From: Hymenobacter sp. BT188
GTDB taxonomy: Bacteria > Bacteroidota > Bacteroidia > Cytophagales > Hymenobacteraceae
DNA: 64,000 nucleotides
Direction of reading: 5' to 3'
NCBI RefSeq assembly: GCF_014333585.1
Contig: NZ_JACSCW010000002.1
Span: 434,001-498,000 of the forward strand
Shown: piece by piece, positions 1 through 8,601 of the stretch
How positions within the stretch are numbered: the first letter of the stretch is position 1
Layout: every line of letters starts with the position of its first letter
Made by a program: the position numbers and the translations under genes
Notes under the pieces: model-generated
What the model was told of the DNA's origin: nothing
The model's input: only the letters and a program-made list of their open reading frames with translations
Databases searched by the model: none

Positions 1-210
1 AGGATGATGTGCTGAATAACCGCTGCGTGTTGGTTGACTAACATCAGCCCTGAGTTCAGCAATTGAAGCGAGTGGCAGGTGGCTTTTTAGGAAGCTGTCT
101 GCCATTTGTTATTTGGCAGTGTTTCTGTGTATGCTAGGCACCGGAAATACTGACCATTGGCGTGCTAAAGCAAACACTGGTGGCTGTGCAAATCCGATTT
201 AGCGCTACCT

Positions 211-218
211 TACCTTTG
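211..218 (+). promoter_or_regulatory. Candidate -7 element of deoC
   Basis: TACCTTTG matches the Bacteroidetes -7 consensus TAnnTTTG and lies 20 bases before the ATG at 239. No convincing -33 TTG is seen at the usual spacing, so this is tentative. The preceding 200 bases contain no gene that I can recognise. Confidence 0.35.
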
Positions 219-238
219 CCTTCTTGTTGATTCAGTTT

Positions 239-916
239 ATGAGCCTTCCTGTTGCCCAACTTGCTGCTTCCATCGATCATACCTTATTGCGCCCCGATGC
301 TACGCCAGATGAAATAGCCCAATTGTGCGCCGAAGCAGTGCAGTTTAAATTTGCTACGGTGTGTGTGCCGCCTTGCTACGTGCGTTTTGCCGCCGAGCAA
401 CTGCGGGGGGCAATTCCGGTGTGTACCGTGGTTGGCTTTCCGCTGGGGTATCAAATCACCAAAGTCAAGTTTTTTGAAGCTCATCAAGCGCTCAACGATG
501 GAGCGACAGAAATTGATATGGTTATCAATATCGGCGCCTTTAAGTCGGGAAGAGTAGAGGAAGTAGAAGACGAAATTGGCCAGTTGGTAGAGCTTTGTCA
601 CTTCAAAAACGCAATTTTGAAGGTGATTATCGAAACGGCTCTACTTACGGAAGAAGAGATAATAACCGCTTGCCGGATCTGCGCGGCTGTGGGGGCCGAT
701 TTTGTGAAAACATCGACCGGGTTTGCTGCCCGTGGGGCTTCTGTAGCCGATATTACCCTTATGCGTGACCATTTGCCCCCCAGAGTCCGCATAAAAGCTG
801 CGGGGGGCATTCGGACCCGGGTAGCGGCGCTAGCTTTGCTGGCAGCTGGTGCCCACCGAATAGGGTCCTCCAATAGTTTGGTTCTGTTGAAAGAAGATGA
901 AATTCCTGCTACGTAA
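239..916 (+). CDS. deoC: Deoxyribose-phosphate aldolase DeoC
   Basis: This cytoplasmic class I aldolase reversibly splits 2-deoxyribose-5-phosphate into glyceraldehyde-3-phosphate and acetaldehyde during deoxynucleoside salvage. The 225-residue product has the DeoC TIM-barrel signatures: EIDMVINIG with the catalytic Asp near residue 93, ADFVKTSTGF with the Schiff-base Lys near 157, and RIKAAGGIRT with the proton-relay Lys near 186. Length is normal for bacterial DeoC. I chose ATG 239 (MSLPVAQL) over an in-frame TTG at 224 because family homology begins there. The 3' end overlaps the next gene by 20 bases, so the two are probably translationally coupled. Confidence 0.95.
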   Translation: MSLPVAQLAASIDHTLLRPDATPDEIAQLCAEAVQFKFATVCVPPCYVRFAAEQLRGAIPVCTVVGFPLGYQITKVKFFEAHQALNDGATEIDMVINIGAFKSGRVEEVEDEIGQLVELCHFKNAILKVIIETALLTEEEIITACRICAAVGADFVKTSTGFAARGASVADITLMRDHLPPRVRIKAAGGIRTRVAALALLAAGAHRIGSSNSLVLLKEDEIPAT

Positions 917-1424
917 CGTGTTCTTATTTTCCGCCTTACTCTCGCTGGCGTCGTGTGCGGCCTCAGGAGTTGGTAAGGCCATTACCCCCGATACTACCCG
1001 GCGGTCGGTGCCGGCCGAAGATCTGAGCCGTTACCGGCCCGTATTCACATCGCCGGCAGCTACTGCCCAGCCCGTTGGTCCGAAGCCCGCCGTAATGCCG
1101 ACAAATCACGTGAACAGCCAGATTGACCAACGTCTTCGCGATCAAGCTGTCACCAACATGAACGTGAAGTATGCCCAAGGCTACCGCATTCTGGCTTACG
1201 TAGGCTTGGAGCGTGACCAGGCAATGGCAATCCGCCGCGCTGTTATTAGTCGCTACCCAGAGGAAACGGACTATATTACTTTTAAACAGCCGACCTATCG
1301 TCTGCTTATTGGTGATTACTTAACTCGTTTGGAAGCCGAGCAAGCTATGCTGCGCATCAAGCCCCTGGCGCCGAAAGCCCAACTACAGCCGACGCAAGTA
1401 GTGCTGAACAAAACCCGTTTTTAG
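897..1424 (+). CDS. Lipoprotein with C-terminal SPOR-like domain
   Basis: The 175-residue protein begins with a lipoprotein signal peptide (MKFLLRNVFLFSALLSLASC; lipobox LASC, Cys at about residue 20). A low-complexity Pro/Thr/Ala linker follows. The last 75 residues (YRILAYVGLERDQAMAIRRA through LLIGDYLTRLEAEQAMLRIK) have the repeat pattern of a SPOR domain, which in known proteins binds denuded peptidoglycan at division sites. I infer a membrane-anchored periplasmic protein that contacts the cell wall. The gene starts inside deoC in another frame, with ATG 897 giving the complete signal peptide. The link to deoxyribose metabolism is positional only. Confidence 0.75.
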   Translation: MKFLLRNVFLFSALLSLASCAASGVGKAITPDTTRRSVPAEDLSRYRPVFTSPAATAQPVGPKPAVMPTNHVNSQIDQRLRDQAVTNMNVKYAQGYRILAYVGLERDQAMAIRRAVISRYPEETDYITFKQPTYRLLIGDYLTRLEAEQAMLRIKPLAPKAQLQPTQVVLNKTRF

Positions 1425-1522
1425 TCTGCCGGGGGCTACATACCAGATGGCCTGCTAAGCTCTAGCACGCATTCTCTGTATAAAGCCGAATTACCTGCTA
1501 CCAGAAACACTACGTCTTTACT

Positions 1523-2761
1523 ATGAGCCAGAACCTTATTTCCCGTATCCAACAGCTAGCTGCCGCCACCGCTGCCGAAACTGTTGCTTTACGCGAGCAT
1601 CTGCACGCGCATCCTGAGCTTTCTTTTCAGGAAGTAAACACGGCTGCTTTTGTAACGGCAGAGCTGAAAAAGCTTGGTTTGACTCCGCAGCCGCTGGCCA
1701 ATACGGGTGTAGTAGCGCTTATCGAAGGCAATAACCCCGGTAGCCGCACCGTAGCCCTGCGCGCCGATATGGATGCGCTGCCCATTCAGGAAACCAATGA
1801 CGTACCGTACCGCTCCACTAATCCGGGCGTAATGCATGCCTGCGGTCATGATGTGCACACCTCTTCCTTGCTGGGAACGGCCCGTATTCTGACCCAGTTG
1901 CGCACTGAGTTTGAAGGTACTGTTAAGCTCATTTTCCAGCCCGGCGAGGAAATTCTGCCCGGTGGTGCTTCGCTAATGATTAGAGAAGGCGTCCTAGAAA
2001 ACCCGGCCCCGGCCAGCGTATTTGGTCAGCACGTATTTCCAATGCTGCCTGCAGGTAAGATTGGGTTGCGGCCCGGTCGCTACATGGCCAGCACCGACGA
2101 ACTCTACATGACTGTGCGGGGTAAGGGCGGCCACGGCGCCATGCCCGAGCAAAATATAGACCCTGTATTGGTTACAGCCCATATCATCGTCGCTGCCCAG
2201 CAGATTGTGAGCCGCCGTGCTAATCCTAAGCTACCCTCGGTGCTTTCATTTGGTAAAGTCATCGCGAATGGGGCTACCAATGTCATTCCGAATGAAGTGT
2301 ACGTGGAAGGTACTTTTCGCACCCTAAATGAAGAGTGGCGTAATGAGGCCCACGTGCATTTGCGTAAGCTGGTGGAAGGTATAGCCGAATCGATGGGAGC
2401 CACCTGTGAACTGGAGATTCGCCGAGGCTATCCGTACCTCGAAAATGAGCCGCAGCTGACAGCTCGTACCCGTGCTGCGGCTGAGGAATACTTGGGCGCA
2501 GAAAACGTGGTTGAGCTCGATCAGTGGATGGCCGCTGAGGATTTTGCCTACTTCTCCCAGCAAGCTGATGCCTGTTTTTACCGATTAGGCACGAGTACTT
2601 CCGACGGGCGCCACAGGTCCTCGGTACATACGCCCACCTTCGACATCGACCCCAAAGCTCTCGAAACTGGTCCTGGTCTTATGGCCTGGCTTACCTTGCG
2701 CGAGTTAGGTACCACCGCTCACTCTGTTGCTGCCGATACTTCGGCCACTCTCAATGCATAA
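1523..2761 (+). CDS. M20-family amidohydrolase
   Basis: This 412-residue protein belongs to the M20D metallo-amidohydrolases (hippurate hydrolase / N-acyl amino acid amidohydrolase group), which remove acyl groups from amino acids with two metal ions. Visible motifs are HAHPELSFQE near residue 30, ALRADMDALPI with a catalytic Asp, MHACGHDVHTSSLLG supplying metal-binding Cys/His residues, and FQPGEE with the general-base Glu. The dimerisation domain lies in the middle and a late MAAEDFAYF motif closes the active site. Length is typical. There is no signal peptide, so it is cytoplasmic. The exact substrate cannot be read from sequence. The stop overlaps the upstream-most start of the next gene. 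Confidence 0.9.
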   Translation: MSQNLISRIQQLAAATAAETVALREHLHAHPELSFQEVNTAAFVTAELKKLGLTPQPLANTGVVALIEGNNPGSRTVALRADMDALPIQETNDVPYRSTNPGVMHACGHDVHTSSLLGTARILTQLRTEFEGTVKLIFQPGEEILPGGASLMIREGVLENPAPASVFGQHVFPMLPAGKIGLRPGRYMASTDELYMTVRGKGGHGAMPEQNIDPVLVTAHIIVAAQQIVSRRANPKLPSVLSFGKVIANGATNVIPNEVYVEGTFRTLNEEWRNEAHVHLRKLVEGIAESMGATCELEIRRGYPYLENEPQLTARTRAAAEEYLGAENVVELDQWMAAEDFAYFSQQADACFYRLGTSTSDGRHRSSVHTPTFDIDPKALETGPGLMAWLTLRELGTTAHSVAADTSATLNA

Positions 2762-3605
2762 AGCTTATTTCGAAAAAATGCCCCCCAGCGTCTGGGGGGT
2801 ATTTTTGGTTGTTCTAGTAGTTGGGCTGCTAAGCGGATCCGTTGCCCAAGGTCAAAGCCGTCGGGTTGTAAATGGTCTGGGCTTGGCGCCATCACTGCAA
2901 GCTGAATATGCGTTGTCCGGCGATGACTATGTATTCTTGGGAACCAATACGCCCTTCTCCACTGGCGGCTTCGATGGTCTTGACCTTGATCGGGTGGGAC
3001 TGAATGTCGGCTATGAGCGTTTTTGGAACACCCACTGGAGCGGTGGCGCAACTCTAGCACTGAGTGGCTATTCCACGGCTCGTGATGGGGATGTGTCACC
3101 GCTTTATGTTGATGTGATTCCAGAGCTGTTTTTGCGGCATTGGAATACGCTAGGCAGCTTCAATTTTCGCCAGAGGCTCGGTCTTGAATACCTAATTCCG
3201 GGTGGGGAAGGCAATGAAAGCCGAGCCCGTACACGCCTCCGTTTCGACCTTGATCGGCTGATTCCGGTGGGTAGTGTGGTGCTGCGGCCGCGCCTCTCGT
3301 ATGAAGCATTTGCATACCTGCGCTTCCAGCGGGACGAAGATGAGCCCAAAGAGCGCACCATTGACTTCACGTCTCTGCGCGCCGAAGTTGGTTTGCGACT
3401 ATCTGACCATTTGGACTTCACCCCTTGGTTTGCTTACCAAAGTGCGTATAATAACGTGCTCCAACAGACCGACATTGATGGCAAAGTCGTGATTCCGGGA
3501 GGCCGCCGCAACTTTGTGACCCCCGTGCTCGGCTTGGATTTGCGCTATACTATTTTCAAGGGTAAGCAGGTATTTGAGCGGCGTCAGCTACCCACGCAGC
3601 ACTAG
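2754..3605 (+). CDS. Predicted outer-membrane beta-barrel protein (DUF2490-like)
   Basis: After a hydrophobic N-terminus (GVFLVVLVVGLLSGSVAQGQ) the protein alternates short amphipathic segments rich in aromatic residues with turns, for example LNVGYERFWNTHWSGG and LGLDLRYTIFKGKQVFERR near the C-terminus. This pattern fits a DUF2490-type outer-membrane barrel of unknown function. Two starts are possible: ATG 2754, overlapping the previous stop, and ATG 2778, which gives a cleaner signal peptide. A 33-base terminator-like hairpin overlaps the second start, so part of the signal peptide is encoded by the hairpin. The tail RRQLPTQH is not a classical barrel end. Function unknown. Confidence 0.7.
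   Translation: MHKAYFEKMPPSVWGVFLVVLVVGLLSGSVAQGQSRRVVNGLGLAPSLQAEYALSGDDYVFLGTNTPFSTGGFDGLDLDRVGLNVGYERFWNTHWSGGATLALSGYSTARDGDVSPLYVDVIPELFLRHWNTLGSFNFRQRLGLEYLIPGGEGNESRARTRLRFDLDRLIPVGSVVLRPRLSYEAFAYLRFQRDEDEPKERTIDFTSLRAEVGLRLSDHLDFTPWFAYQSAYNNVLQQTDIDGKVVIPGGRRNFVTPVLGLDLRYTIFKGKQVFERRQLPTQH
2774..2806. terminator. Terminator-like hairpin overlapping the start of the next gene
   Basis: An A-run and CCCCCCAG pair with CTGGGGGG followed by a T-run, around a 3-base loop. The shape is identical to the intergenic terminators elsewhere in the window, but here it covers the first codons of the outer-membrane protein gene. It could stop or attenuate transcripts coming from the amidohydrolase gene. 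Confidence 0.6.
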
Positions 3606-3943
3606 CGTTGTCTAAGCATTCTTGGGTTAAATGATGCAAGCGCTAGGGGGCTTTTTTGTTGGATCAGCTTTCCAATTTATGGTAGACAAGCCGAAATCTG
3701 TTGCTTGGTCTGATTAAAATTTGCGACATTAAGTCACTGTCTTACACAATCCTAATAGTGTCCCTGAGGTTTATAATGACATTTTTTTGGCCATACTAAA
3801 GATCAACTAATTAGCTGTTGTAGCTAATGCAGACTTTTTGGCAGTAGAAATTAGCTATATGAGTGTTGGTACAGAATTTATTCAATGAGGATGTCGCCGC
3901 TTTAAAACGGCCTTCTCTTTGACTCTTAAAATTATCTGTAACC
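3606..3943. other. AT-rich intergenic region upstream of hsp20
   Basis: No ORF is supported here. The stretch AGGGGGC followed by six T at about 3645-3657 looks like the right half of a terminator, but a matching left arm is not obvious. The rest is markedly AT-rich. It includes a perfect inverted repeat, ATTAGCT-GTTGT-AGCTAAT, at 3810-3828 and a further ATTAGCT copy at about 3850. It most likely carries the hsp20 promoter and regulatory sites; I find no CIRCE element. Confidence 0.5.
3810..3828. promoter_or_regulatory. Perfect inverted repeat upstream of hsp20, candidate operator
   Basis: ATTAGCT and its reverse complement AGCTAAT are separated by GTTGT, about 115 bases before the hsp20 ATG. 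A third half-site ATTAGCT follows about 20 bases downstream. The spacing suits a dimeric repressor or activator; the protein is unknown. Confidence 0.35.
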
Positions 3944-4408
3944 ATGGCCACTATTCTGTATAACAACCGTCCTGCTACTCGCCCAACCCGCGCTTTCAAC
4001 TCTGTATTAAATGAGCTTTTGCGCGACACGCTGCCAACCGCTACTGAGCCTGCAAAATCCTTCATTCCCCAGGCCGATATCCTTGAATCTGAGGCTGGCT
4101 TTGAGCTGCATTTAGCGTTGCCCGGCGTAGCGAAAGAGGCTGTAAAAATTGATTTCCAAGAAGGTAAGCTTGTGATCAGCGGCGAGCGAAAAGCGCCCGA
4201 AGCTCCTGAGGTGAAAGAAGGTGAGACGCAAAATGCCCCCCGATTCCGTCGCGTAGAAACCAACTATGGCAACTTCACCCGCACCTTCCGCCTGCCCGAT
4301 ACAGTGGATGTGACGGCAATTGAAGCCGAAATGACAGACGGTATCCTGCGTGTTCGTTTGCCTTTTGACAATAAGAAAGTGACCAAGCACCACATTGAGG
4401 TGCATTAA
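3944..4408 (+). CDS. Hsp20/alpha-crystallin family small heat-shock protein
   Basis: This 154-residue ATP-independent chaperone holds unfolding proteins in the cytoplasm. The alpha-crystallin domain runs from about residue 43 (FIPQADILESEAGFELHLAL) to about 150. It includes the LPGVAKEAVKIDF segment, the KLVISGERK strand, and FTRTFRLPDTVD. The final GILRVRLPF is the family's strongly conserved GxLxVxxP-type strand. The N-terminal arm is short and basic. Length matches bacterial Hsp20. The gene stands alone between an AT-rich upstream region and its own terminator, which fits independent stress induction. Confidence 0.93.
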   Translation: MATILYNNRPATRPTRAFNSVLNELLRDTLPTATEPAKSFIPQADILESEAGFELHLALPGVAKEAVKIDFQEGKLVISGERKAPEAPEVKEGETQNAPRFRRVETNYGNFTRTFRLPDTVDVTAIEAEMTDGILRVRLPFDNKKVTKHHIEVH

Positions 4409-4414
4409 GAATAT

Positions 4415-4456
4415 GATTTAAAAAAAGGCTCTGTATTTGGAGCCTTTTTTTAAATC
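4415..4456 (+). terminator. Rho-independent terminator of hsp20
   Basis: A 17-base stem, with GGCTC pairing to GAGCC and flanking A-run and T-run, closes an 8-base loop just after the hsp20 stop. It is symmetric and could work in both directions. Confidence 0.85.
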
Positions 4457-4596
4457 TCTCCTGTTGTACATACAAGCAACCTCGCTACGTTAGGTTGCAT
4501 CTTATAGTAGATAGTAGAAGCGAGATTCATATTTGAACCTTGCGTTTTTTGCTTTAAATTCATCTTCTTCTCATATCCAATCCTCGTTTCTTACCC

Positions 4597-6105
4597 ATGC
4601 AAGCAAAACAAATGATGCTCGGCCTGCTCGGTTCTGCCATTCTGGGCGGGGGCGTGGCCGTGGGCGGGTATAAGCTATTAGAGCCTACCAACTCCAACGC
4701 GCCGCAGGTAGTAGCCGCCGATCCGAATGTGCGCTATACCAGTGAGTTGCGCAACAGTGATTATGTAGTGCCGGAAGGGCTGAACTTCGTGGCGGCTGCT
4801 TCGTCGGTGACGCCGGCCGTGGTGCACGTAATGACGGAGTACGCGCCCAAAATGCGCAGCAATGCCGGCTCTCAGCGCATGGACCCGCTTTTGCGTCAGT
4901 TCTTCGGTGAAGATTTTGATCAGTATCATCAGTCGCCGCAGGCTGGCCCTCAGATGGGCTCGGGCTCGGGTGTTATCATCGCGGCTAATGGCTATATCGT
5001 CACCAATAATCACGTGATTGACAAGGCCGATAAAATTGAAGTCGTACTGGACGATAAGCGTAAATACAAGGCTGAGTTGGTGGGCACTGATCCTACCACC
5101 GACCTTGCCCTCCTGAAGGTACAAGCCGACAACCTGCCCTTTGTGCGCTACGGCAACTCCGACAATGTGAAGGTTGGGGAGTGGGTGCTGGCTATCGGTA
5201 ACCCGTTCAACCTTAACTCGACCGTAACGGCTGGTATTATTTCCGCGAAAGGCCGCAATATTGGTATTCTGCAGCGCGAAGACCGCATGGGCCTTGAGTC
5301 GTTTTTGCAAACTGACGCAGTTGTAAACCGGGGTAACTCGGGTGGTGCGCTGATAAACCTGAATGGCGACCTAGTGGGTATCAACTCGGCTATTGCCTCT
5401 CAAAGCGGCAATTTCGAAGGCTATTCTTTCGCGGTGCCTAGCAGCATTGTGAGTAAAGTAGTAGATGACCTGCTGAAATATAAAGTAGTGCAGCGCGCTT
5501 TGCTAGGTGTTCAGATCCGGGAAGTAGACGCCCGACTGGCTTCTGAGAAAAAGCTCAAGAACCTCAACGGCGTATATGTTGAGGAACTGAGTGAAAACAG
5601 CGCCGCCGCGGCCGCTGGCCTCGAAAAAGGCGACGTGATTACCGAAATCAACGGCGCGAAGGTGAACACTTCATCGCAGTTGCAGGAGCAGGTAGCTCGC
5701 TACCGCCCTGGCGACAAGATTAAAGTAGCCTTCCTGCGTGGCAACAACGAGCGCACTGCTACTACTACGCTCCGCAATGCTACCGGCACTACCGATGTGG
5801 TACGGGCTGAAGTAGCGAAGGCGGTGAAGTACGAGGGTGCTACGCTGGAGCCTGTGACGAGCCAGGAGTTGAGCAAGCTCGGCATCGAAGGTGGAGCCAA
5901 GATCAAGGGCATCCGCGACAGCAACTTCCGCCAGACGGGCATTGCCGATGGCTTCATCATCACCCGCATCGACAAGAATAAGGTTGTTAAGCCCCAGGAC
6001 GTGCAGCGCTATTTGGAAATTGCCAAAAACGGTGACGGTGCCTTAGTTGAGGGTATTTATCCTGATGGCCGTAAAGCTTACTATCCTATCGGTCAGGCCG
6101 AATAA
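4597..6105 (+). CDS. HtrA/DegQ-like periplasmic serine protease
   Basis: This 502-residue protease-chaperone degrades misfolded envelope proteins. A signal-anchor (LGLLGSAILGGGVAVGGY) is followed by a trypsin-like domain whose triad is His139 (TNNHVID), Asp169 (TTDLALL) and Ser248 (RGNSGGAL). Two PDZ domains follow: one around residues 300-385 (LLGVQIREVD through VITEINGAKV), and a second, more divergent one around 410-500 (IADGFIITRIDKNKV). This is the usual DegP/DegQ layout. The second PDZ lacks an obvious carboxylate-binding GLG loop. The gene is monocistronic and ends at a strong terminator. The exact Deg subtype cannot be assigned. Confidence 0.93.
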   Translation: MQAKQMMLGLLGSAILGGGVAVGGYKLLEPTNSNAPQVVAADPNVRYTSELRNSDYVVPEGLNFVAAASSVTPAVVHVMTEYAPKMRSNAGSQRMDPLLRQFFGEDFDQYHQSPQAGPQMGSGSGVIIAANGYIVTNNHVIDKADKIEVVLDDKRKYKAELVGTDPTTDLALLKVQADNLPFVRYGNSDNVKVGEWVLAIGNPFNLNSTVTAGIISAKGRNIGILQREDRMGLESFLQTDAVVNRGNSGGALINLNGDLVGINSAIASQSGNFEGYSFAVPSSIVSKVVDDLLKYKVVQRALLGVQIREVDARLASEKKLKNLNGVYVEELSENSAAAAAGLEKGDVITEINGAKVNTSSQLQEQVARYRPGDKIKVAFLRGNNERTATTTLRNATGTTDVVRAEVAKAVKYEGATLEPVTSQELSKLGIEGGAKIKGIRDSNFRQTGIADGFIITRIDKNKVVKPQDVQRYLEIAKNGDGALVEGIYPDGRKAYYPIGQAE

Positions 6106-6124
6106 GCGACTTAGTTAGAGCACT

Positions 6125-6158
6125 AAAAAAGCCCCCCAGAAAACTGGGGGGCTTTTTT
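6125..6158. terminator. Bidirectional G6-type terminator after htrA
   Basis: A-run GCCCCCCAG, short loop, CTGGGGGGC T-run. This is the first full example of the terminator class used throughout the window. Confidence 0.9.
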
Positions 6159-6215
6159 GTTAGTTTTGTTACTCTTACATCCCACCCCTTCCCAGCCTTT
6201 ACTCTCCTTGATTTT

Positions 6216-7814
6216 ATGAAACAAGCACTCGAAGAAGCCACCGCCACGGGCACCGATGTACAAGAGCACGATCCGCACGGTATCAAGGCGGTATTGCGTG
6301 AATTAGGCATTGAAGCCCGCAATCCAGCCTTCAGCACCGGTTTGAAATGGGGCGGTGCCAGCAACACCAAGACCCGCGCTATCCATTCGCCCGCTGATGG
6401 GCAGCTGATTGGGGAAGTAAGCTTTGCCACCGCCGCCGACTATGAGCAGGTAGTGCAAACGGCTCAAGAGGCATTTCAGACCTGGCGCCTCGTGCCCGCT
6501 CCCAAGCGCGGCGAGATCGTCCGCCAAATCGGTAATAAGCTGCGCGACTACAAGGAGCCACTCGGCAAGCTGGTGAGCTACGAGATGGGCAAAATCCTGC
6601 AGGAAGGCTTAGGCGAAGTGCAGGAAATGATTGATATCTGCGACTTCGCCGTGGGCCTGTCACGTCAGCTGCACGGCTTCACCATGCACTCGGAGCGGCC
6701 CGCCCACCGCATGTACGACCAGTATCACCCGCTGGGCGTAGTCGGTATTATTTCGGCTTTTAACTTCCCGGTAGCCGTGTGGAGCTGGAATGCTATGCTG
6801 GCCGCTGTCTGTGGTGATGTGAGCGTCTGGAAACCCTCCGAAAAAACGCCACTCACGGCGGTAGCTGTGCAGCATATTCTGCGCGACGTACTGACCAAGA
6901 ATGAACTGCCCGAGGGCATTTTTAACCTCATCATTGGTGATGCTGAAATTGGCCAGTTGATGGCCGCCGATGGCCGCGTGCCATTGGTATCGGCTACTGG
7001 CTCTACTCGTATGGGCAAGAAGGTAGGCGAAGTAGTAGGCGCTCGTTTGGGCCGGGCGCTACTAGAGTTGGGGGGCAATAATGCCATCATCCTCACCGAG
7101 CACGCCGATCTGGATATTGCCATGCGCGCCGTGGTATTCGGTGCTGTGGGCACGGCCGGTCAGCGCTGCACCACTACGCGCCGCCTCATCATTCACGAGT
7201 CCATTTTTGAGGACGTAAAGCAGCGTTTGCTCACCATATACCCCAAGCTGCCCATTGGCAATCCGCTGACGGAAGGCACGTTAGTAGGTCCGCTGATTGA
7301 CGAAGCCGCCGTGCGCGGATTTAGCGAAGCGCTAGCAGCCGTACAGCAGGAGGGAGGTAAAGTGCTGACTGGGGGGCAAATTCTGACCGGCGACCAGTAT
7401 CCGGGGGGCAATTATGTGCAGCCCGCTTTGGTCGAAGCCGAGAATCAGTACCACACCGTGCAAGAGGAAACCTTCGCGCCCATCCTGTATCTGATTAGAT
7501 ATAGCGGCGACGTGGAGGCAGCCATTGCCTTACAAAATGGTGTGCGCCAAGGCTTATCCTCGTCCATCTTCACCCTAAATATGCGCGAAGCCGAAGCATT
7601 TCTGTCGCAGGCGGGCTCCGACTGCGGCATTGCCAACGTCAACATCGGTACTTCCGGTGCCGAGATCGGGGGCGCATTCGGTGGCGAAAAAGAAACCGGC
7701 GGTGGCCGCGAATCCGGCTCCGACGCCTGGAAAATCTATATGCGCCGCCAGACAAATACCATCAATTATTCGCGGGAGCTACCCTTGGCGCAGGGGATTA
7801 AGTTTGATATATAA
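6216..7814 (+). CDS. ALDH7-type aldehyde dehydrogenase (piperideine-6-carboxylate dehydrogenase-like)
   Basis: NAD-dependent aldehyde dehydrogenase of 532 residues. The catalytic Cys is near residue 318 (GTAGQRCTTTRR) and the general-base Glu near 284 (LLELGGNNAI). The Rossmann-fold motif is VSATGSTRMGKKVGE. The C-terminal FGGEKETGGGRESGSDAWK is characteristic of the antiquitin/ALDH7 family, which oxidises alpha-aminoadipic semialdehyde to alpha-aminoadipate in lysine breakdown. A glutaryl-CoA dehydrogenase-like gene at 62.5 kb would fit the lower part of lysine catabolism, though it is not linked. Start ATG 6216 is the first after the terminator; the first 20 residues are poorly conserved. 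Substrate assignment is by family. Confidence 0.9.
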   Translation: MKQALEEATATGTDVQEHDPHGIKAVLRELGIEARNPAFSTGLKWGGASNTKTRAIHSPADGQLIGEVSFATAADYEQVVQTAQEAFQTWRLVPAPKRGEIVRQIGNKLRDYKEPLGKLVSYEMGKILQEGLGEVQEMIDICDFAVGLSRQLHGFTMHSERPAHRMYDQYHPLGVVGIISAFNFPVAVWSWNAMLAAVCGDVSVWKPSEKTPLTAVAVQHILRDVLTKNELPEGIFNLIIGDAEIGQLMAADGRVPLVSATGSTRMGKKVGEVVGARLGRALLELGGNNAIILTEHADLDIAMRAVVFGAVGTAGQRCTTTRRLIIHESIFEDVKQRLLTIYPKLPIGNPLTEGTLVGPLIDEAAVRGFSEALAAVQQEGGKVLTGGQILTGDQYPGGNYVQPALVEAENQYHTVQEETFAPILYLIRYSGDVEAAIALQNGVRQGLSSSIFTLNMREAEAFLSQAGSDCGIANVNIGTSGAEIGGAFGGEKETGGGRESGSDAWKIYMRRQTNTINYSRELPLAQGIKFDI

Positions 7815-7847
7815 TCTAGAAAGTAGATAGTTGTAGCCTAAGTTAAT

Positions 7848-7892
7848 TAAGAACAAAGCCCGCCTGGACTACTAGGCGGGCTTTGTTCTTAA
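7848..7892. terminator. Bidirectional terminator between convergent genes
   Basis: A long perfect stem, AAGAACAAAGCCCGCCT pairing with AGGCGGGCTTTGTTCTT around an 8-base loop. It serves the dehydrogenase gene on the plus strand and overlaps the stop codon of the minus-strand lipoprotein gene. Confidence 0.9.
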
Positions 7893-8404
7893 TCGGCTAT
7901 CTTGATGTCTCCATGGCCTTTATAATAAAGAATCGAGCCTTCATAAAACACGTAATACATCCGGTATATCTTACCTTTTTCAAATTTGTCGCCGCCGAAA
8001 ATTGGTAGTTGCAGGCCAAAGCTTTTAGGGGGAATTTCAGTGTTGAATAACACTTTGTAGTTTCCGTCTACGATTACGCATCTACCTGAAAAATTAGATG
8101 CCGCAGTTTTTCGATAATCGAAATTAGCAACTCCATATGCTGGATTGACAGGATTGGGGTAGAAACTAATTTCCTGGATACCACCCTGGGGTAGACCATT
8201 TAGGTCAATTTCTAAATCAGCAAAAAGCTTTTTTTCTTCATTGCTCCAAGTATTATCTAGCGTCCAGTCAGATGGGTCCTTTTGTGTTTGACGACGGTTC
8301 ACATCGTCACGGTATTCAATGCCCTCGTATGGACTAAAATCGTCTTTATCCTGGCAGCTGCTGATTACGCCGATCGAAAATAATAAGAGTAAAACTTTCT
8401 TCAT
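7889..8404 (-). CDS. Predicted lipoprotein of unknown function
   Basis: The 171-residue product starts MKKVLLLLFSIGVISSC, a clear lipoprotein signal peptide with lipobox ISSC. The mature part is rich in Asp, Tyr and Asn, with a central ISFYPNPVNPAYG segment and a C-terminal GKIYRMYYVFYEGS. The FYPNPVNP string resembles the start of secreted beta-sandwich domains in Bacteroidetes, but I cannot place it in a named family. An upstream in-frame ATG at 8443 would add 13 non-conserved residues and bury the signal peptide, so I prefer 8404. Base composition is more AT-rich than its neighbours, which may hint at recent acquisition. No function proposed. Confidence 0.65.
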   Translation of the reverse strand: MKKVLLLLFSIGVISSCQDKDDFSPYEGIEYRDDVNRRQTQKDPSDWTLDNTWSNEEKKLFADLEIDLNGLPQGGIQEISFYPNPVNPAYGVANFDYRKTAASNFSGRCVIVDGNYKVLFNTEIPPKSFGLQLPIFGGDKFEKGKIYRMYYVFYEGSILYYKGHGDIKIAD

Positions 8405-8601
8405 AAAAATAGTAGTGCAGGTATTAGGAAAGCGTTTCAACAATAAGGCCAGCGTTCTAATTGTTTCCTTAAACCCCGTGCAACCCCACCCTGCATCGAC
8501 TTGTCTTTCTCTCGCTTACCCATCAGAACGAGCAGTTTAGCGAAGAAATTCGGATATTCACGGGCTGTTATTTTTGAGCATGCACAACCCAAATACCGCA
8601 C

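Noticed and set aside
2719..3099. 126-residue minus-strand frame opposite the outer-membrane protein gene
   Set aside because: Frame opposite the signal-peptide and barrel coding sequence; no independent evidence.
4678..5310. 210-residue open frame antisense to the HtrA gene
   Set aside because: It lies wholly opposite conserved protease sequence, has no family features, and follows codon-bias shadow patterns of GC-rich genes.
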